From positions 1-64,000 of the forward strand of contig NZ_FOLT01000009.1 in NCBI RefSeq assembly GCF_900112455.1: DNA of 64,000 bases, in the 5' to 3' direction. The DNA is from Alkalibacterium subtropicum. Lineage in GTDB: Bacteria > Bacillota > Bacilli > Lactobacillales > Carnobacteriaceae_A. The notes beneath the pieces are model-generated. The model was not told where the DNA came from, did not search any database, and worked only from the letters and a program-made list of their open reading frames with translations. Position 1 is the first letter of the stretch. Every line of letters starts with the position of its first letter. Below, piece after piece: positions 34,630 through 44,397 of this stretch. A program made the translations under genes and the position numbers.

Positions 34630-37600
34630 CCGGCATCGTCCTCCTTTCCAGGTTCGATAATCTGATATTTCACTTTGAGCTTGTCGATCAGTTCATTCTG
34701 GTCTTTGATCTTAGGCAGATTGCGGTAATAGTTCTGGTTGTCAGGAAGCAGCACATCGAATTGCGAGATCGGATGATACACGCCGCCCACAGTTGTTGGC
34801 GTATGTCCCTTCTTCTCGTAAAACGGCGCCAGCTGATTTTCACCGGACAGGATCAGGTTACCTGCCTCTCTGATTTTGGTCCGGTGGTGTCTCAAGAGCA
34901 GCTCCAGGTCATCCAGTGTGATGAACGAGCCTCGCAGCTGGCCTTTCACCAGTTTCTTCAGCGGATAGACCAGCGAGGAGACCCCGTTATCCAGTGTCTT
35001 GTCTATACTGGACAGCAGATCGTCTTCGTTCAGCAGGATGCCCTTCATTTTAAACTCTTTAAGCATTTCTTCCAGCCAGTTTTTATCTTTCACTGAGCGG
35101 CCGTCAAGCAGGGGATTCTTCACTTGGGCGTAAAAGGCCCCGGCCGGTTTGGCTTTTCTGCCGAATAATTCTTCTGAATGCTCGACTGCTGTATCCAGAT
35201 AAGTCAGCAGCTGCATCATCAGACCGTGATATATTTCATCAAATTCAAGTTTTTTGGCTCCAGATTTATAGTCGACCACACTGATGTAGAGCTGATCATC
35301 GATTTCCAGAGTATCCAGACGATCGATCTTGCCCCTTACATGGAGTTTGCCGCCGTTGTTCAAAGGGAAGGACAGTCCGGGAACGCCCTGTTTTGCTGCG
35401 ATACGTCCGAAAAGCACTTCCGATTGCTGCGGGGTCATGCGTGAGCGGCGCGACTGATTGGAGATCGCCCACATCATCTGTCTGATGGTGTCACTCAACT
35501 GTCTGCGGATAAACTTCATCCGGTTCGACATGGAAAGCAGCCGGAATTTATTTTTCTCATACAGTTCCTGCAGCACCTCATCGGTCAGCTCATTCAGTTT
35601 CTTGTCATTCAGGTCGCTCACATTCAAATTCCGGTTCACGATCGTCTTGAATACACTGTCCAGAGCATCATGGAAAAAGGTCCCGGTTTCAGCCGGAGTC
35701 AGTTCCTGAACGGTCCGTTCTTTCAGTTTCAGTCCATAGCGCAGGAAATGACTGTAGGGATCAAGGTAAAAACTCTCAAGCTGAGAAACGGATAGATACA
35801 GATCCTTCCCGTAAAGTTCCTCCGCCAGTCCGCGGTCCAGGCGCTTGGGAATATTGGAATACTCTAGACTGCTCAATATTTTCCGTTCGATCGGATGCGC
35901 ATCTTTAAAGAGCGACTGATACAATTTCATCCAGAAAAGTGACGGCTGGTGTTCTTTGTCGATGCCCTCACGCAGGACATTCACCAGATGGCCCATCGTC
36001 TCCCGCCGTGAACCGACAAAGGAAAGAAGGGTCTCTGGAGGTTCCTGTCTGAGGTTCCCTGGTTCAGCTTTTATCTGCTTCACAGGGACAGACAGCTGGC
36101 GGCTGATCCGTTCGATGTAGGGGCTCAGCTGGTTGTCACCCGAACCGTCGTTCTTGACCGGATAGCTGAATATCAGTCGTTCCGAGGCATTCATGAAGGC
36201 TGTGTAAGCCGCAAAAGGTTCACTCGCCAGGCGCCCGCTTGTTGTCGGAGCCAAATATTTGTCGTCAGGCAAGTAGGCCGACAATGCCTCCCTGTCTTCA
36301 TCCGTCAATATCGAGTCATTCTCCTGACTCATCGGCAACTGGGTATCGGTCATCCCAAGAATGATCACGACTTTTTTAGTGTTGATCCGTGATTTATCGA
36401 AGGTGGTGAACATGACCTGGTCGATGCTCGGCGGAACGATACTGTAAGTCGCCTGTTCGAAGCCTGTTTCCAGAATAGACAGGAAAGTATCCAGATCCCA
36501 GGGTTCATCTCCCAATACATCGACGAATTCATCGAGGAGCTGGATGAACGTCTGCCATACCTGTTCGTGTTTTCTAGCCTCTTCCAGTTCGCCCTGTTCG
36601 ATGGCCTGGTCACGCCAGTAAAGCAGCTGATCATTGAAGCCCTGCTCATCAAGAAACTGATACAGCAGGCGGGCAGCCTCGCGGTTTGTTTCTAACTTGG
36701 ACAGCTTCTGATAAAATGGCAGCAGGATCTTTCGCACCTGATCTTTAGCTTCGTTGGCCTGACGCTGCATCTGTTTGTCCGCATCCAGCTGCTCATCCAT
36801 TTCTTCCAGATGGAAACGGGCATAGATCCATTCTTTATCTTCGACCCATTCCCGTCCTTCATAGCCATAGGCCAGCATGACATTCTCTAAAATATCCAGT
36901 CGCGTCCGCCAGTCTTCTGCTTTGTCGTTCCAGAAAGCCAGTTTCTCCAGATTATCTTTCGGCAGCTGTTCATTTTCGATTAAAGGAATAAAGAGCTCGG
37001 TTTTTAAGAAGCGCATGATATCATCATAACGCCAGTAGCGTTTGTGTATCAGGAACAGACTTTGGATCGCTTCGACCAGTGCATGTCCCGACATATGATC
37101 AGCCTGATCCACGAACAGTTCGATTTCGTTTTCCGCAAAGGTCGCTTCAAGCATCCATTTATAATCATCAAGCACCCGGGACACCACGAGGATGTCTTTG
37201 TATCTGTAATTGTCTGTTGCAACTAGTTTCTTTATCGTAGTTGCTGCATGCAACACTTCAGCTTGTTTGTTCTCTGCTGCCCTTATTTCAATGCATTCCT
37301 CCATGGAAAAGTCTTTAGGCAACGGCTTTTCCGGCGACAGGTCAAAACTGTCGACCCAATATTTTTCCAGTTTATTCAGTTCGCTACAATGCTCGCTGCT
37401 GGCTTCATCCAGCACAACATCATACTGGATCTGAAGATCTCTCTCACGTGCCTGCTGGTACAGACGATAGTAGGTCATGCCTGTTTCATAAAAGAAATCC
37501 GTCAGGTCAGGTGGTTCGACGGCATGTTTTTTATCCAGGATCAGAGAGACTTTGACATCCTGCGCCTGCTCGACGAGTTCCAGAATCAGCGCCTGTTCCT

Positions 37601-38270
37601 GAGCAGAGAAACTGTTGAAATGCTCGATAATGATCTGCGTCTGAGACAAGTCTCTCTCTTTGACTTCCTGGATCAGTGCTTCGAGCATATCTTCTTTTTC
37701 GATATATTTACCAATAAGCTGATCCATGAACGCTTCATATAATCTCTTTATATCTGTTAATTTTAGTTTCAGGTCACTGTTCACTGCTTCATCGGACCAT
37801 TGATCGATAAAAAGCTCTCCCAGATCTTCGGGATGCACACGCCCATTCCTCATTTCCATGAATAAGGTCGTGGTTTTATCAACGAATCCCTGCTGGTGGC
37901 TTTCTCCTCTGAATATGGTCAGATCTTCTTCATTTTCTTTCAGTATCTTGCGTATCAGCATGGACAGCCCTGTCTCTGTCAGCTGAGAATGACTGAATAC
38001 AGCCGTATCCTGAAGGTAATACCAGGCCAGCCGACTGAAACTGAAGACCTGCAGATTGATCATACCGGCGTAGTGGTCATGCTTCTCCGTATCTGACTGA
38101 CTGGCTTTGATGTATTCCAGTATATTCATCTCAGACTCAAATTTGATGTGATCCGGGACGAGATAAAAGACCTGGTTATCACTGTCTTCACGGGACCACT
38201 CGACAAGCTGGCTGTAAATGTGCGCTTTCTTGTTTGTATGTAACCGTCCCAGTATAAACTGCAAACTCAT
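34626..38270 (-). CDS. addB: Exonuclease subunit B of RexB type (AddB)
   Basis: This 1214-aa partner of AddA has an inactivated-helicase-like body and a C-terminal nuclease (YISVVDYKSGAKKL). Two features mark it as RexB-like and not canonical AddB: the N-terminal Walker A is degenerate (FILGRLHTNKKA where GRxGTGKT is expected), and the four Cys of the AddB iron-sulfur cluster are missing (FYLDPYSHFLRYGLKL has no Cys where CPF is usual). RexB of lactic acid bacteria shows the same losses. It is the first gene of the two-gene unit. Confidence 0.88.
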   Translation of the reverse strand: MSLQFILGRLHTNKKAHIYSQLVEWSREDSDNQVFYLVPDHIKFESEMNILEYIKASQSDTEKHDHYAGMINLQVFSFSRLAWYYLQDTAVFSHSQLTETGLSMLIRKILKENEEDLTIFRGESHQQGFVDKTTTLFMEMRNGRVHPEDLGELFIDQWSDEAVNSDLKLKLTDIKRLYEAFMDQLIGKYIEKEDMLEALIQEVKERDLSQTQIIIEHFNSFSAQEQALILELVEQAQDVKVSLILDKKHAVEPPDLTDFFYETGMTYYRLYQQARERDLQIQYDVVLDEASSEHCSELNKLEKYWVDSFDLSPEKPLPKDFSMEECIEIRAAENKQAEVLHAATTIKKLVATDNYRYKDILVVSRVLDDYKWMLEATFAENEIELFVDQADHMSGHALVEAIQSLFLIHKRYWRYDDIMRFLKTELFIPLIENEQLPKDNLEKLAFWNDKAEDWRTRLDILENVMLAYGYEGREWVEDKEWIYARFHLEEMDEQLDADKQMQRQANEAKDQVRKILLPFYQKLSKLETNREAARLLYQFLDEQGFNDQLLYWRDQAIEQGELEEARKHEQVWQTFIQLLDEFVDVLGDEPWDLDTFLSILETGFEQATYSIVPPSIDQVMFTTFDKSRINTKKVVIILGMTDTQLPMSQENDSILTDEDREALSAYLPDDKYLAPTTSGRLASEPFAAYTAFMNASERLIFSYPVKNDGSGDNQLSPYIERISRQLSVPVKQIKAEPGNLRQEPPETLLSFVGSRRETMGHLVNVLREGIDKEHQPSLFWMKLYQSLFKDAHPIERKILSSLEYSNIPKRLDRGLAEELYGKDLYLSVSQLESFYLDPYSHFLRYGLKLKERTVQELTPAETGTFFHDALDSVFKTIVNRNLNVSDLNDKKLNELTDEVLQELYEKNKFRLLSMSNRMKFIRRQLSDTIRQMMWAISNQSRRSRMTPQQSEVLFGRIAAKQGVPGLSFPLNNGGKLHVRGKIDRLDTLEIDDQLYISVVDYKSGAKKLEFDEIYHGLMMQLLTYLDTAVEHSEELFGRKAKPAGAFYAQVKNPLLDGRSVKDKNWLEEMLKEFKMKGILLNEDDLLSSIDKTLDNGVSSLVYPLKKLVKGQLRGSFITLDDLELLLRHHRTKIREAGNLILSGENQLAPFYEKKGHTPTTVGGVYHPISQFDVLLPDNQNYYRNLPKIKDQNELIDKLKVKYQIIEPGKEDDAG

Positions 38271-38340
38271 AGCCGCACTCCTTTCTCTATCCTGATGGGT
38301 CTATCATCACTGATCGTGGATCGACTCCTGTAAGCATAAA

Positions 38341-38371
38341 AGAAGAAAGGAAAGAAAGCCTCTCAGCTTTC
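38341..38371 (-). terminator. Terminator of trmK-nif3-pepT
   Basis: GAAAGC (38354-38359) pairs with GCTTTC (38366-38371); the minus-strand tail is a long T/C-rich tract (TTTCCTTTCTTCTTTT). Confidence 0.55.
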
Positions 38372-38386
38372 GATCCTTTCGACCCC

Positions 38387-39613
38387 TTATTCAGCTGCCA
38401 GACGTGCGATTTCAACGAGGACATCTGTCGCTTTTTCCATACTTTCGATGGCGACAAATTCATAGCGGCCATGGAAGTTTTCTCCGCCGGCAAAAATATT
38501 CGGCGTCGGCAGACCCATAAATGAGATTTTCGAGCCGTCTGTCCCGCCTCTGATCGGTTTGACGTCTGGTTCGATATCCAGGTTCTTCATCGCTTTATCA
38601 GCCAGTTCGACTGGTCGCATGTCTTCTTCGATGACATCACGCATATTGTAGTAAGAATCTTTCATGATCACTTTGACACGTTCTTCTTCAAACGGTGCGT
38701 TCAAGCGGATCGCGATATCACGCATGAGCTGTTTGCGCTTGATAAACAATTCTCTATCATGATCACGGATGATATAGTTCATTGACGCCCCTTCAACTGT
38801 GCCTGTCAGTCCCATGAGATGGAAAAACCCTTCACGACCTTCAGTTTCTTCCGGAACATCCTGACTGGGCAGGGCTTCGTCAAAGGCAATAGCCAGTTTC
38901 AGGGCATTGACCATTTTCCCTTTCGCCGTACCGGGGTGGACGTTTTTGCCTTGGATCAGTACATTGGCACCTGCGGCATTGAAACTTTCGTACTGCAGTT
39001 CGCCGACCGGTCCGCCGTCGATCGTATAAGCAAAATCTGCGGCAAAGTGATCCACGTCAAAACGGTCTGCGCCGACGCCGATCTCTTCATCCGGGCCAAA
39101 AGCAATACGGATCTTGCCGTGCTTGATGTCCGGATTGCTGATCAGGTGTTCCATTGCGGCAAAGATCTCTACGATACCTGACTTGTCATCGGATCCAAGC
39201 AAGGTCGTGCCATCTGTGGTGATCAGGGTCTGTCCGATGTAGTTGTTCATATTCGGAAAATCTTTCGGTGATAGTTTGACCCCCAGTTTTTTATTCAGAA
39301 CGATCTCTCCGCCGTCATAATTTTCATGTATCTGGGGATCGACGTTTTCAGCATTGAAATCAGCGGTGTCCATATGTGCGATATAGCCGATGACCGGCAC
39401 CTCTTTGTCCGTGTTCGACGGCAGGGTCGCTGTGACAAAACCGTTGGCATCATTGTATTCCACTTCTTCCATACCGATCTCCTTCAGATCTGCCATCAGT
39501 TTCCTGGCAAATGCGACCTGTGTCTGCGTTGAAGGAACCGTAGTTGATGAGCTGTCTGACTGTGTTTCGATTTTGACATATTCTAAAAAACGATCGACTA
39601 AGTTCTTGTACAT
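38387..39613 (-). CDS. pepT: Peptidase T (tripeptide aminopeptidase)
   Basis: This 408-aa M20-family zinc peptidase has the metal site motifs [34 protein letters not shown] and a C-terminal [18 protein letters not shown] ending with [10 protein letters not shown]. It removes the N-terminal residue from tripeptides in the cytoplasm. It is last in trmK-nif3-pepT, 12 bp after nif3. Confidence 0.93.
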   Translation of the reverse strand: MYKNLVDRFLEYVKIETQSDSSSTTVPSTQTQVAFARKLMADLKEIGMEEVEYNDANGFVTATLPSNTDKEVPVIGYIAHMDTADFNAENVDPQIHENYDGGEIVLNKKLGVKLSPKDFPNMNNYIGQTLITTDGTTLLGSDDKSGIVEIFAAMEHLISNPDIKHGKIRIAFGPDEEIGVGADRFDVDHFAADFAYTIDGGPVGELQYESFNAAGANVLIQGKNVHPGTAKGKMVNALKLAIAFDEALPSQDVPEETEGREGFFHLMGLTGTVEGASMNYIIRDHDRELFIKRKQLMRDIAIRLNAPFEEERVKVIMKDSYYNMRDVIEEDMRPVELADKAMKNLDIEPDVKPIRGGTDGSKISFMGLPTPNIFAGGENFHGRYEFVAIESMEKATDVLVEIARLAAE

Positions 39614-39625
39614 GTTATCCCGCCT

Positions 39626-40756
39626 CTATTTGATATAAGTAAATACGTCTTTCTGTGTTTCTGCTTTCAGTATTTCTATGTCCCACTGATTGTACTCTTT
39701 ACACTGGTTCAGATATTCATACAGTTTCGGTACAGCGATGGCTTCCATATAATGGCCGGCATCGATAAAGTCCAGACCGTACCGCAGCATATCCTGAGCG
39801 CCATGGTAGGAAATGTCTCCGGTAATATAAAGGGTCGCCCCTTTTTTGAGCGCTTCTTTGTAGTACTTTTCACCGGACCCTCCTAGAACTGCTATTTTGG
39901 TGTGCTTTCTGTCGGCATTGACCGACCCGTACCTCACGCCGTCAACATCAAACTGCTCTTTCACTTTTTCGGCCAGGTCTGATGCGGAAAGGGGCTCCTT
40001 CAGCACACCTACACGTCCAAACCCAAAGGGCTCTGACAGATACTCGAGAGTAAAAATATCGTACACGGGTTCTTCATATGGATGGGCTGCTTTCAAAGCT
40101 GCGATACTTTTCATGACATCAGCATCTTTGACCATCATTTCGATACGCTCCTCATGGATGCGCGCTGCTTTGCCGATTTCGCCTTCTGCCGGGTCTGCCC
40201 CCTCTTGTGGCGTAAAACGGCCATAACCACTCAGTGTATAGGAAACATCCGTGTACGCGCCGATTTCACCGGCTCCGACAGCATGGAGGGCTTTGCGGAC
40301 ATCATCAGAAGCGTGATCCGGGACATACACAGCCAGTTTCTTGAAGCCACGCTGCAAACTGACTGACATGACCTGGCGATCGTCTTCACTGATACCCAAG
40401 CTGTCCGCCAGCCAGTCGTTCATCCCGCCGGCTGCCGCATCCAGATTCGTATGGGCAGAATAAACGGCAATGTCCGATTTGATCAGGTCGATGTACTGCT
40501 TTCTTCTTTCATCTTCCTGATTCAGCGTTTTCTGAGAGGTGAAAATTGCCGGATGATGGGTCACGATCAGGTCAGCCTGTTTCTGTTTGGCTTCTTCGAT
40601 CGTATCTTTATCGACGTCCAGGGCGACGAGCACGCGCTTGACTGATTGTCTGACGCTTCCAAAAGATAAACCGATGGGATCCCAGCTCTCTGCCAAGTCC
40701 GGGGGCGCAAGCTGATCGATCTGACTGATGACATCTGATACATTCACGTTGTTCAC
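39626..40756 (-). CDS. Nif3-like dinuclear metal-centre protein (YqfO type)
   Basis: This 376-aa protein has the DUF34/Nif3 halves: LIVTHHPAIF and HTNLDAAAGGMND near the N-terminus, and DAGHYMEAIAVPKL near the C-terminus provide the metal ligands. A PII-like/YqfO insert (about 130-240, LAVYVPDHASDDVRKALHAV and HPYEEPVYDI) sits in the middle, giving the length typical of Firmicutes. It overlaps trmK by 4 bp, the same pairing as in Bacillus. Biochemical role is still uncertain. Confidence 0.9.
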   Translation of the reverse strand: MNNVNVSDVISQIDQLAPPDLAESWDPIGLSFGSVRQSVKRVLVALDVDKDTIEEAKQKQADLIVTHHPAIFTSQKTLNQEDERRKQYIDLIKSDIAVYSAHTNLDAAAGGMNDWLADSLGISEDDRQVMSVSLQRGFKKLAVYVPDHASDDVRKALHAVGAGEIGAYTDVSYTLSGYGRFTPQEGADPAEGEIGKAARIHEERIEMMVKDADVMKSIAALKAAHPYEEPVYDIFTLEYLSEPFGFGRVGVLKEPLSASDLAEKVKEQFDVDGVRYGSVNADRKHTKIAVLGGSGEKYYKEALKKGATLYITGDISYHGAQDMLRYGLDFIDAGHYMEAIAVPKLYEYLNQCKEYNQWDIEILKAETQKDVFTYIK

Positions 40757-41454
40757 TTGATCATCTCCTCGATTAACTTCAACCGTGCATTCAATTCTTC
40801 CAGTTTTTCTTTATTTTTTCGTTCCGCCTTTTCCATCTGTTCCAGGACGTATCTTGTTTTCCCTGCTTCGCCTTTCCATTTCTCTTTAAAAACGGACGAT
40901 TTTTCCTGACGAAGGAAGGGGCCGAACAAAAGATCCTTCTCATCGTAAGCCGGCTTGTCAGCTGACGGTTTCGCTTTGATTATTTCATAGCGCTTCCCGT
41001 TTTCTTCCAGGATCGTTTCTGCTTCGATGGCATAGGACTCATTCATCAGATACTCACGCACTGCCCGTTCATTGACGTTCGGCTGCAGGATCAGCGTTTC
41101 CTGACCCGTTCGTTTACCCAACTGTCTGCCTTCTTCCAGTATACGCACGATCAGTGGGCCACCGACACCCGCGATCGTTATAGTGGTGATTGCGTCATAG
41201 TCATTTAAGACCTGCAGGCCATTGCCCAAACGCACACTGACGGTTTCTTCCAGATCCAATCGGGACACTTCGTTTACGGCATTTAAAAACGGTCCTTCAA
41301 CGACTTCGCCGGCAACAGCACAGTCGATCTGCTTGTTCTGTGCCAGATAACACGGCAGGTAGGCGTGATCGGAACCGATATCGGCCAGCCTTGCCCCTTT
41401 TTCAACGTAATCAGCAACGACTTGGAGCCGTTTGGATAAATTTACTGAATTCAT
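40753..41454 (-). CDS. trmK: tRNA (adenine-22-N1) methyltransferase TrmK
   Basis: A 233-aa SAM-dependent methyltransferase with motif I ADIGSDHAYLPCYLAQ and motif ITIAGVGGPLIVRIL; the C-terminal coiled-coil is Lys/Glu-rich. TrmK makes m1A22 in tRNA and is conserved next to nif3. It is the first gene of trmK-nif3-pepT. Confidence 0.92.
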   Translation of the reverse strand: MNSVNLSKRLQVVADYVEKGARLADIGSDHAYLPCYLAQNKQIDCAVAGEVVEGPFLNAVNEVSRLDLEETVSVRLGNGLQVLNDYDAITTITIAGVGGPLIVRILEEGRQLGKRTGQETLILQPNVNERAVREYLMNESYAIEAETILEENGKRYEIIKAKPSADKPAYDEKDLLFGPFLRQEKSSVFKEKWKGEAGKTRYVLEQMEKAERKNKEKLEELNARLKLIEEMIK

Positions 41455-41547
41455 AGGTCACCTCTTCTGTTCTACTCTCTTTATTTTACCAGTTTTTTTA
41501 TAGAATTGAAAAGAGAGACTGATTTTTTTACAGTAAAGGTGTTTATG

Positions 41548-41590
41548 TAAAAAAAGTCTATTGCCCGCATCAGAAACCAGGCAATAGACT
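41548..41590 (-). terminator. Terminator of the first YflT-like gene
   Basis: AGTCTATTGCC (41555-41565) pairs with GGCAATAGACT (41580-41590), T7 on the minus strand. The stem core TCTATTGCC is shared with the paralogue's terminator at 42.5 kb. Confidence 0.85.
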
Positions 41591-41610
41591 CAACCACCGT
41601 CTACTGGATT

Positions 41611-42357
41611 TTATTTTTTGTAAGCGTCCATGTCTTCATCTTCACGTGAAAAGTCACGTCCGCCAGTCAGCGGATCATTGATATCTCCGCTCGTATTGTC
41701 ATCTTGTTTGGTCAGGTCACGCTTGCCGCCACTCGGATTCACTTTTGTATCCGGATCTGTGTCCCTGACGCCTTTGTAATTGTCCAGATCAGCTTTCCCG
41801 TTGGCTGTATCCGTTTTGTCTGACGTATTTCTATCAGTCTTACCCAACTTGTCGTGATCTCTGTCTACGCTGTGAGTCGCCCGGTCGTCTTCTGCTCTAT
41901 TGACAGGCGTGGTTCGCGGTGTTCCTCCGTCCGTATCATGGACTGCAGCTGCAGAGTTGTATTGGTTCAGATCTTCCCCTTTATAGCCATCCAGCACCAC
42001 AACGACTTTACCGCTTTTGATGTCGTCTCTGTATGGATAAAGCAGATCGTCTTCCTGATTATAGCTGGCATCTCTGCGCCGTTCATCGTGATCATAAGTG
42101 TCTGATGAAAAGGCATCTTTAATCTGCTCCCATAAGGACTGATCGTCTTTGTTCGTTTCTCTGGTTTCGCGTGTCGGGGTCGTATCTGCTTCAACGTTTA
42201 CTGCCTCATAATCACTCTGGGTCTGGGTCACGTTTTCATTTGCATAAAGTATGATGTTTTCTTTCTGATAGCCCGCATCTTTCAGCTTGTGGACAATATT
42301 TAAGGCTTCATCACGTGTGTCATAGCTGCCTACAACCGTTTTATTTTTCTCCTGCAT
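41611..42357 (-). CDS. YflT-type general stress protein with long disordered tail
   Basis: This 248-aa protein has an N-terminal YflT (general stress protein 17M-like) domain: KTVVGSYDTRDEALNIVHKL, GYQKENIILYANE, LWEQIKDAFSSDTYDH and VVVVLDGYKGEDL (about residues 5-130). A low-complexity Asp/Thr/Lys-rich tail of about 115 residues follows and is predicted to be disordered. The start at 42357 is supported by AGGAGG; the longer frame lacks a ribosome site. It is a tandem paralogue of the gene at 42.6 kb. Confidence 0.8.
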   Translation of the reverse strand: MQEKNKTVVGSYDTRDEALNIVHKLKDAGYQKENIILYANENVTQTQSDYEAVNVEADTTPTRETRETNKDDQSLWEQIKDAFSSDTYDHDERRRDASYNQEDDLLYPYRDDIKSGKVVVVLDGYKGEDLNQYNSAAAVHDTDGGTPRTTPVNRAEDDRATHSVDRDHDKLGKTDRNTSDKTDTANGKADLDNYKGVRDTDPDTKVNPSGGKRDLTKQDDNTSGDINDPLTGGRDFSREDEDMDAYKK

Positions 42358-42493
42358 AACGATTCCTCCTGTTGTGAATTTAAGTGAGGCCATCTCTTTT
42401 CCCACTTGTTTTTATTATAAGTCACGCCTGCTGATAATTCTAGAAATAGCCCTTATACTAACCCCTGCAAAGGACTGCCCGTTAATATAGAGC

Positions 42494-42535
42494 AAAAAAA
42501 TCTATTGCCTGCTGTTTAAATCAGCAGGCAATAGA
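42494..42535 (-). terminator. Terminator of the second YflT-like gene
   Basis: TCTATTGCCTGCTG (42501-42514) pairs with CAGCAGGCAATAGA (42522-42535), 14 bp, with a T7 run on the minus strand. Confidence 0.88.
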
Positions 42536-42552
42536 CAAGGGGGAACGAGTGA

Positions 42553-43131
42553 TCATTTTTTGTAGCGGTCTCTGGTTTCCTCAGAACGGTTAAATTCTCT
42601 GTTCTCAGTCGTCTGATCTTTGTTCAGATCGGTCGTCCTTCCGGTGTCAGAAGGCATGGCTGAGGTGTTGCCCGGATCATCGACATTACCTGTATCCGAA
42701 GGCATCGCGGCAGTATTGCCTGCATCTGCGGCTCTTTCTGTTGGCTGACCGCGATAGTTTTCGACCACCACGACAAAATGCCCTTTGGCAATGTCATCTC
42801 TGTACGGATAAAGGATATCATTTGATTGATCGTAGTTGGCACGCTTGTGTTCTTTTTCGTGATCATAGGTATCTGTCACAAATGCATCTTTGATTTTGTC
42901 CCACATGGACTGATCTTTTTCATCTTTATACTTTTTCGTTTCCGCTGTGTTATCCGGATCGACCACCACATCATGGGCTTCGTAATGCGTCAGAGCATTA
43001 GACTGTTCTTCGTTGGAATACAGGATGATATCGTTTTTCGGATAGCCTTCATTTTTCAGTTTGCTGACAACATCCAGCGCTTCATCCTGAGTGGGATAGC
43101 TGCCTACCACTGTCTTGTTCGCATTTACCAT
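42553..43131 (-). CDS. YflT-type general stress protein (paralogue)
   Basis: This 192-aa protein aligns throughout its N-terminal 125 residues with the neighbouring paralogue (NKTVVGSYPTQDEALDVV, MWDKIKDAFVTDTYDHEKEH, DILYPYRDDIAKGHFVVVVE). The shorter tail contains two copies of an AMPSDTG-type repeat. AGGAGG precedes the ATG at 43131. Members of this family are SigB-induced in Bacillus; no SigB promoter was resolved here. Confidence 0.8.
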   Translation of the reverse strand: MVNANKTVVGSYPTQDEALDVVSKLKNEGYPKNDIILYSNEEQSNALTHYEAHDVVVDPDNTAETKKYKDEKDQSMWDKIKDAFVTDTYDHEKEHKRANYDQSNDILYPYRDDIAKGHFVVVVENYRGQPTERAADAGNTAAMPSDTGNVDDPGNTSAMPSDTGRTTDLNKDQTTENREFNRSEETRDRYKK

Positions 43132-43238
43132 CAATATAACCTCCTGTTAAAGTTTAAACTCTCAAATGTGTCTCTATACTCATTATAAGAAGTATGCGCT
43201 TAAAAAACGAATAATACGTCTTTTCCCGATACATGACA

Positions 43239-44153
43239 TTACTCGTAATGCGTCGCTGCCGTTTTTTCCTTCTGACTGAAATTGCGCTTTAGGATCTGGC
43301 GTATCCGCTTGGCTGTGAGTTGCCCCCCACACCACTCATATACCGAAGCCGTGGTCACTTTTTTCTCCGGGAACAAGTACTTCAGTTCACTGATATTGTG
43401 AAGACAGCTCTCTTCAATAGTCGTTATACGCTGACATTTTCTGCACAGGCAGCTCCTTTGGGTCAGCTTTAAGTCGGTACTGCCACATTCCTTGCAGAAA
43501 AGGCTTTTTTTCAAGGCGCTGTAGTCACAGGAAGGTAATTCTTTTTTATATGAAACGTTTTTTCCATGCAGTTCCAGAAGCTTTTCTGCCAGTATTTGGT
43601 GGTTCTTGTTTAAATGCGTTGCTATACTGCTCAATTCTGAAAAGTGTCTTTCAATCTGATTTGAAAAAACGATTGGATCAGATTGCGAGGCATGATAAAG
43701 AAAAAATGAAGGATCGACAAAGACGGCCGAACCCTTTACAGCCTCATCGCATTTCAGTTCTTTGAACAACTGACTGAATTTTATCAATGAACGACTGATC
43801 TGTGACAAAGGATTAAGCACTTCCTGACCACTCATCGTCAGTAAACGTCCCGCCTGCATATCATAGTTCCCCTGATAATTCTTCACTTCATAAATCCTTA
43901 CCCCTTCTGCCGTAATGATAAGTGTATCGATCTGAATCATCGTTCCGTTGATTACCAGCAGTACATCATTGAGGATCAGGCCTTCGCCGCTAAAATACTG
44001 TTCGACTTGATCATCAAAATAGCGCTCACCTTCGAACCCCTTTTCCAGATTATACAATGAACGCTTCTGATCGATGGGCAGAATCATCCGTTTATTCAAT
44101 AGCTGCAGATAATGCAAAAGTTCTGGTTTGTCACGTTGCTTTAGTATTTCCAT
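43239..44153 (-). CDS. NERD-domain protein with zinc-ribbon and C-terminal helical domain
   Basis: This 304-aa protein has a NERD (nuclease-related) domain at about 40-150: GFEGERYFDDQV, NDVLLVINGTMIQIDTLII and YEVKNYQGN, the PD-(D/E)xK-like core. A zinc ribbon (CKECGSTD... CRKCQ, about residues 217-240) and a C-terminal basic helical segment follow. NERD proteins are thought to act in DNA or RNA processing; no substrate is known. It has a GGAGGAG ribosome site and stands alone. Confidence 0.8.
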   Translation of the reverse strand: MEILKQRDKPELLHYLQLLNKRMILPIDQKRSLYNLEKGFEGERYFDDQVEQYFSGEGLILNDVLLVINGTMIQIDTLIITAEGVRIYEVKNYQGNYDMQAGRLLTMSGQEVLNPLSQISRSLIKFSQLFKELKCDEAVKGSAVFVDPSFFLYHASQSDPIVFSNQIERHFSELSSIATHLNKNHQILAEKLLELHGKNVSYKKELPSCDYSALKKSLFCKECGSTDLKLTQRSCLCRKCQRITTIEESCLHNISELKYLFPEKKVTTASVYEWCGGQLTAKRIRQILKRNFSQKEKTAATHYE

Positions 44154-44397
44154 TGTTTTCTCCTCCTTAGTTAATACTATTTACCAAAGATGAAAAAACT
44201 CACGAAATTTGCCACATTTTTTATTTTCACCTTCAGTAGAGATGGTGATAATGGGAAGAGAGGTAGAAGTTAGACTAACTCGAGGAAGAAAAAAACAGTG
44301 AGTCATCATAAAAGAAAATGCTTTTGACCAGTCGAAATCAGCATCTGCTGGGTGGGTCATAATTAAGGTGTGTTCTATCTTCTCTTATTTTGATTAA

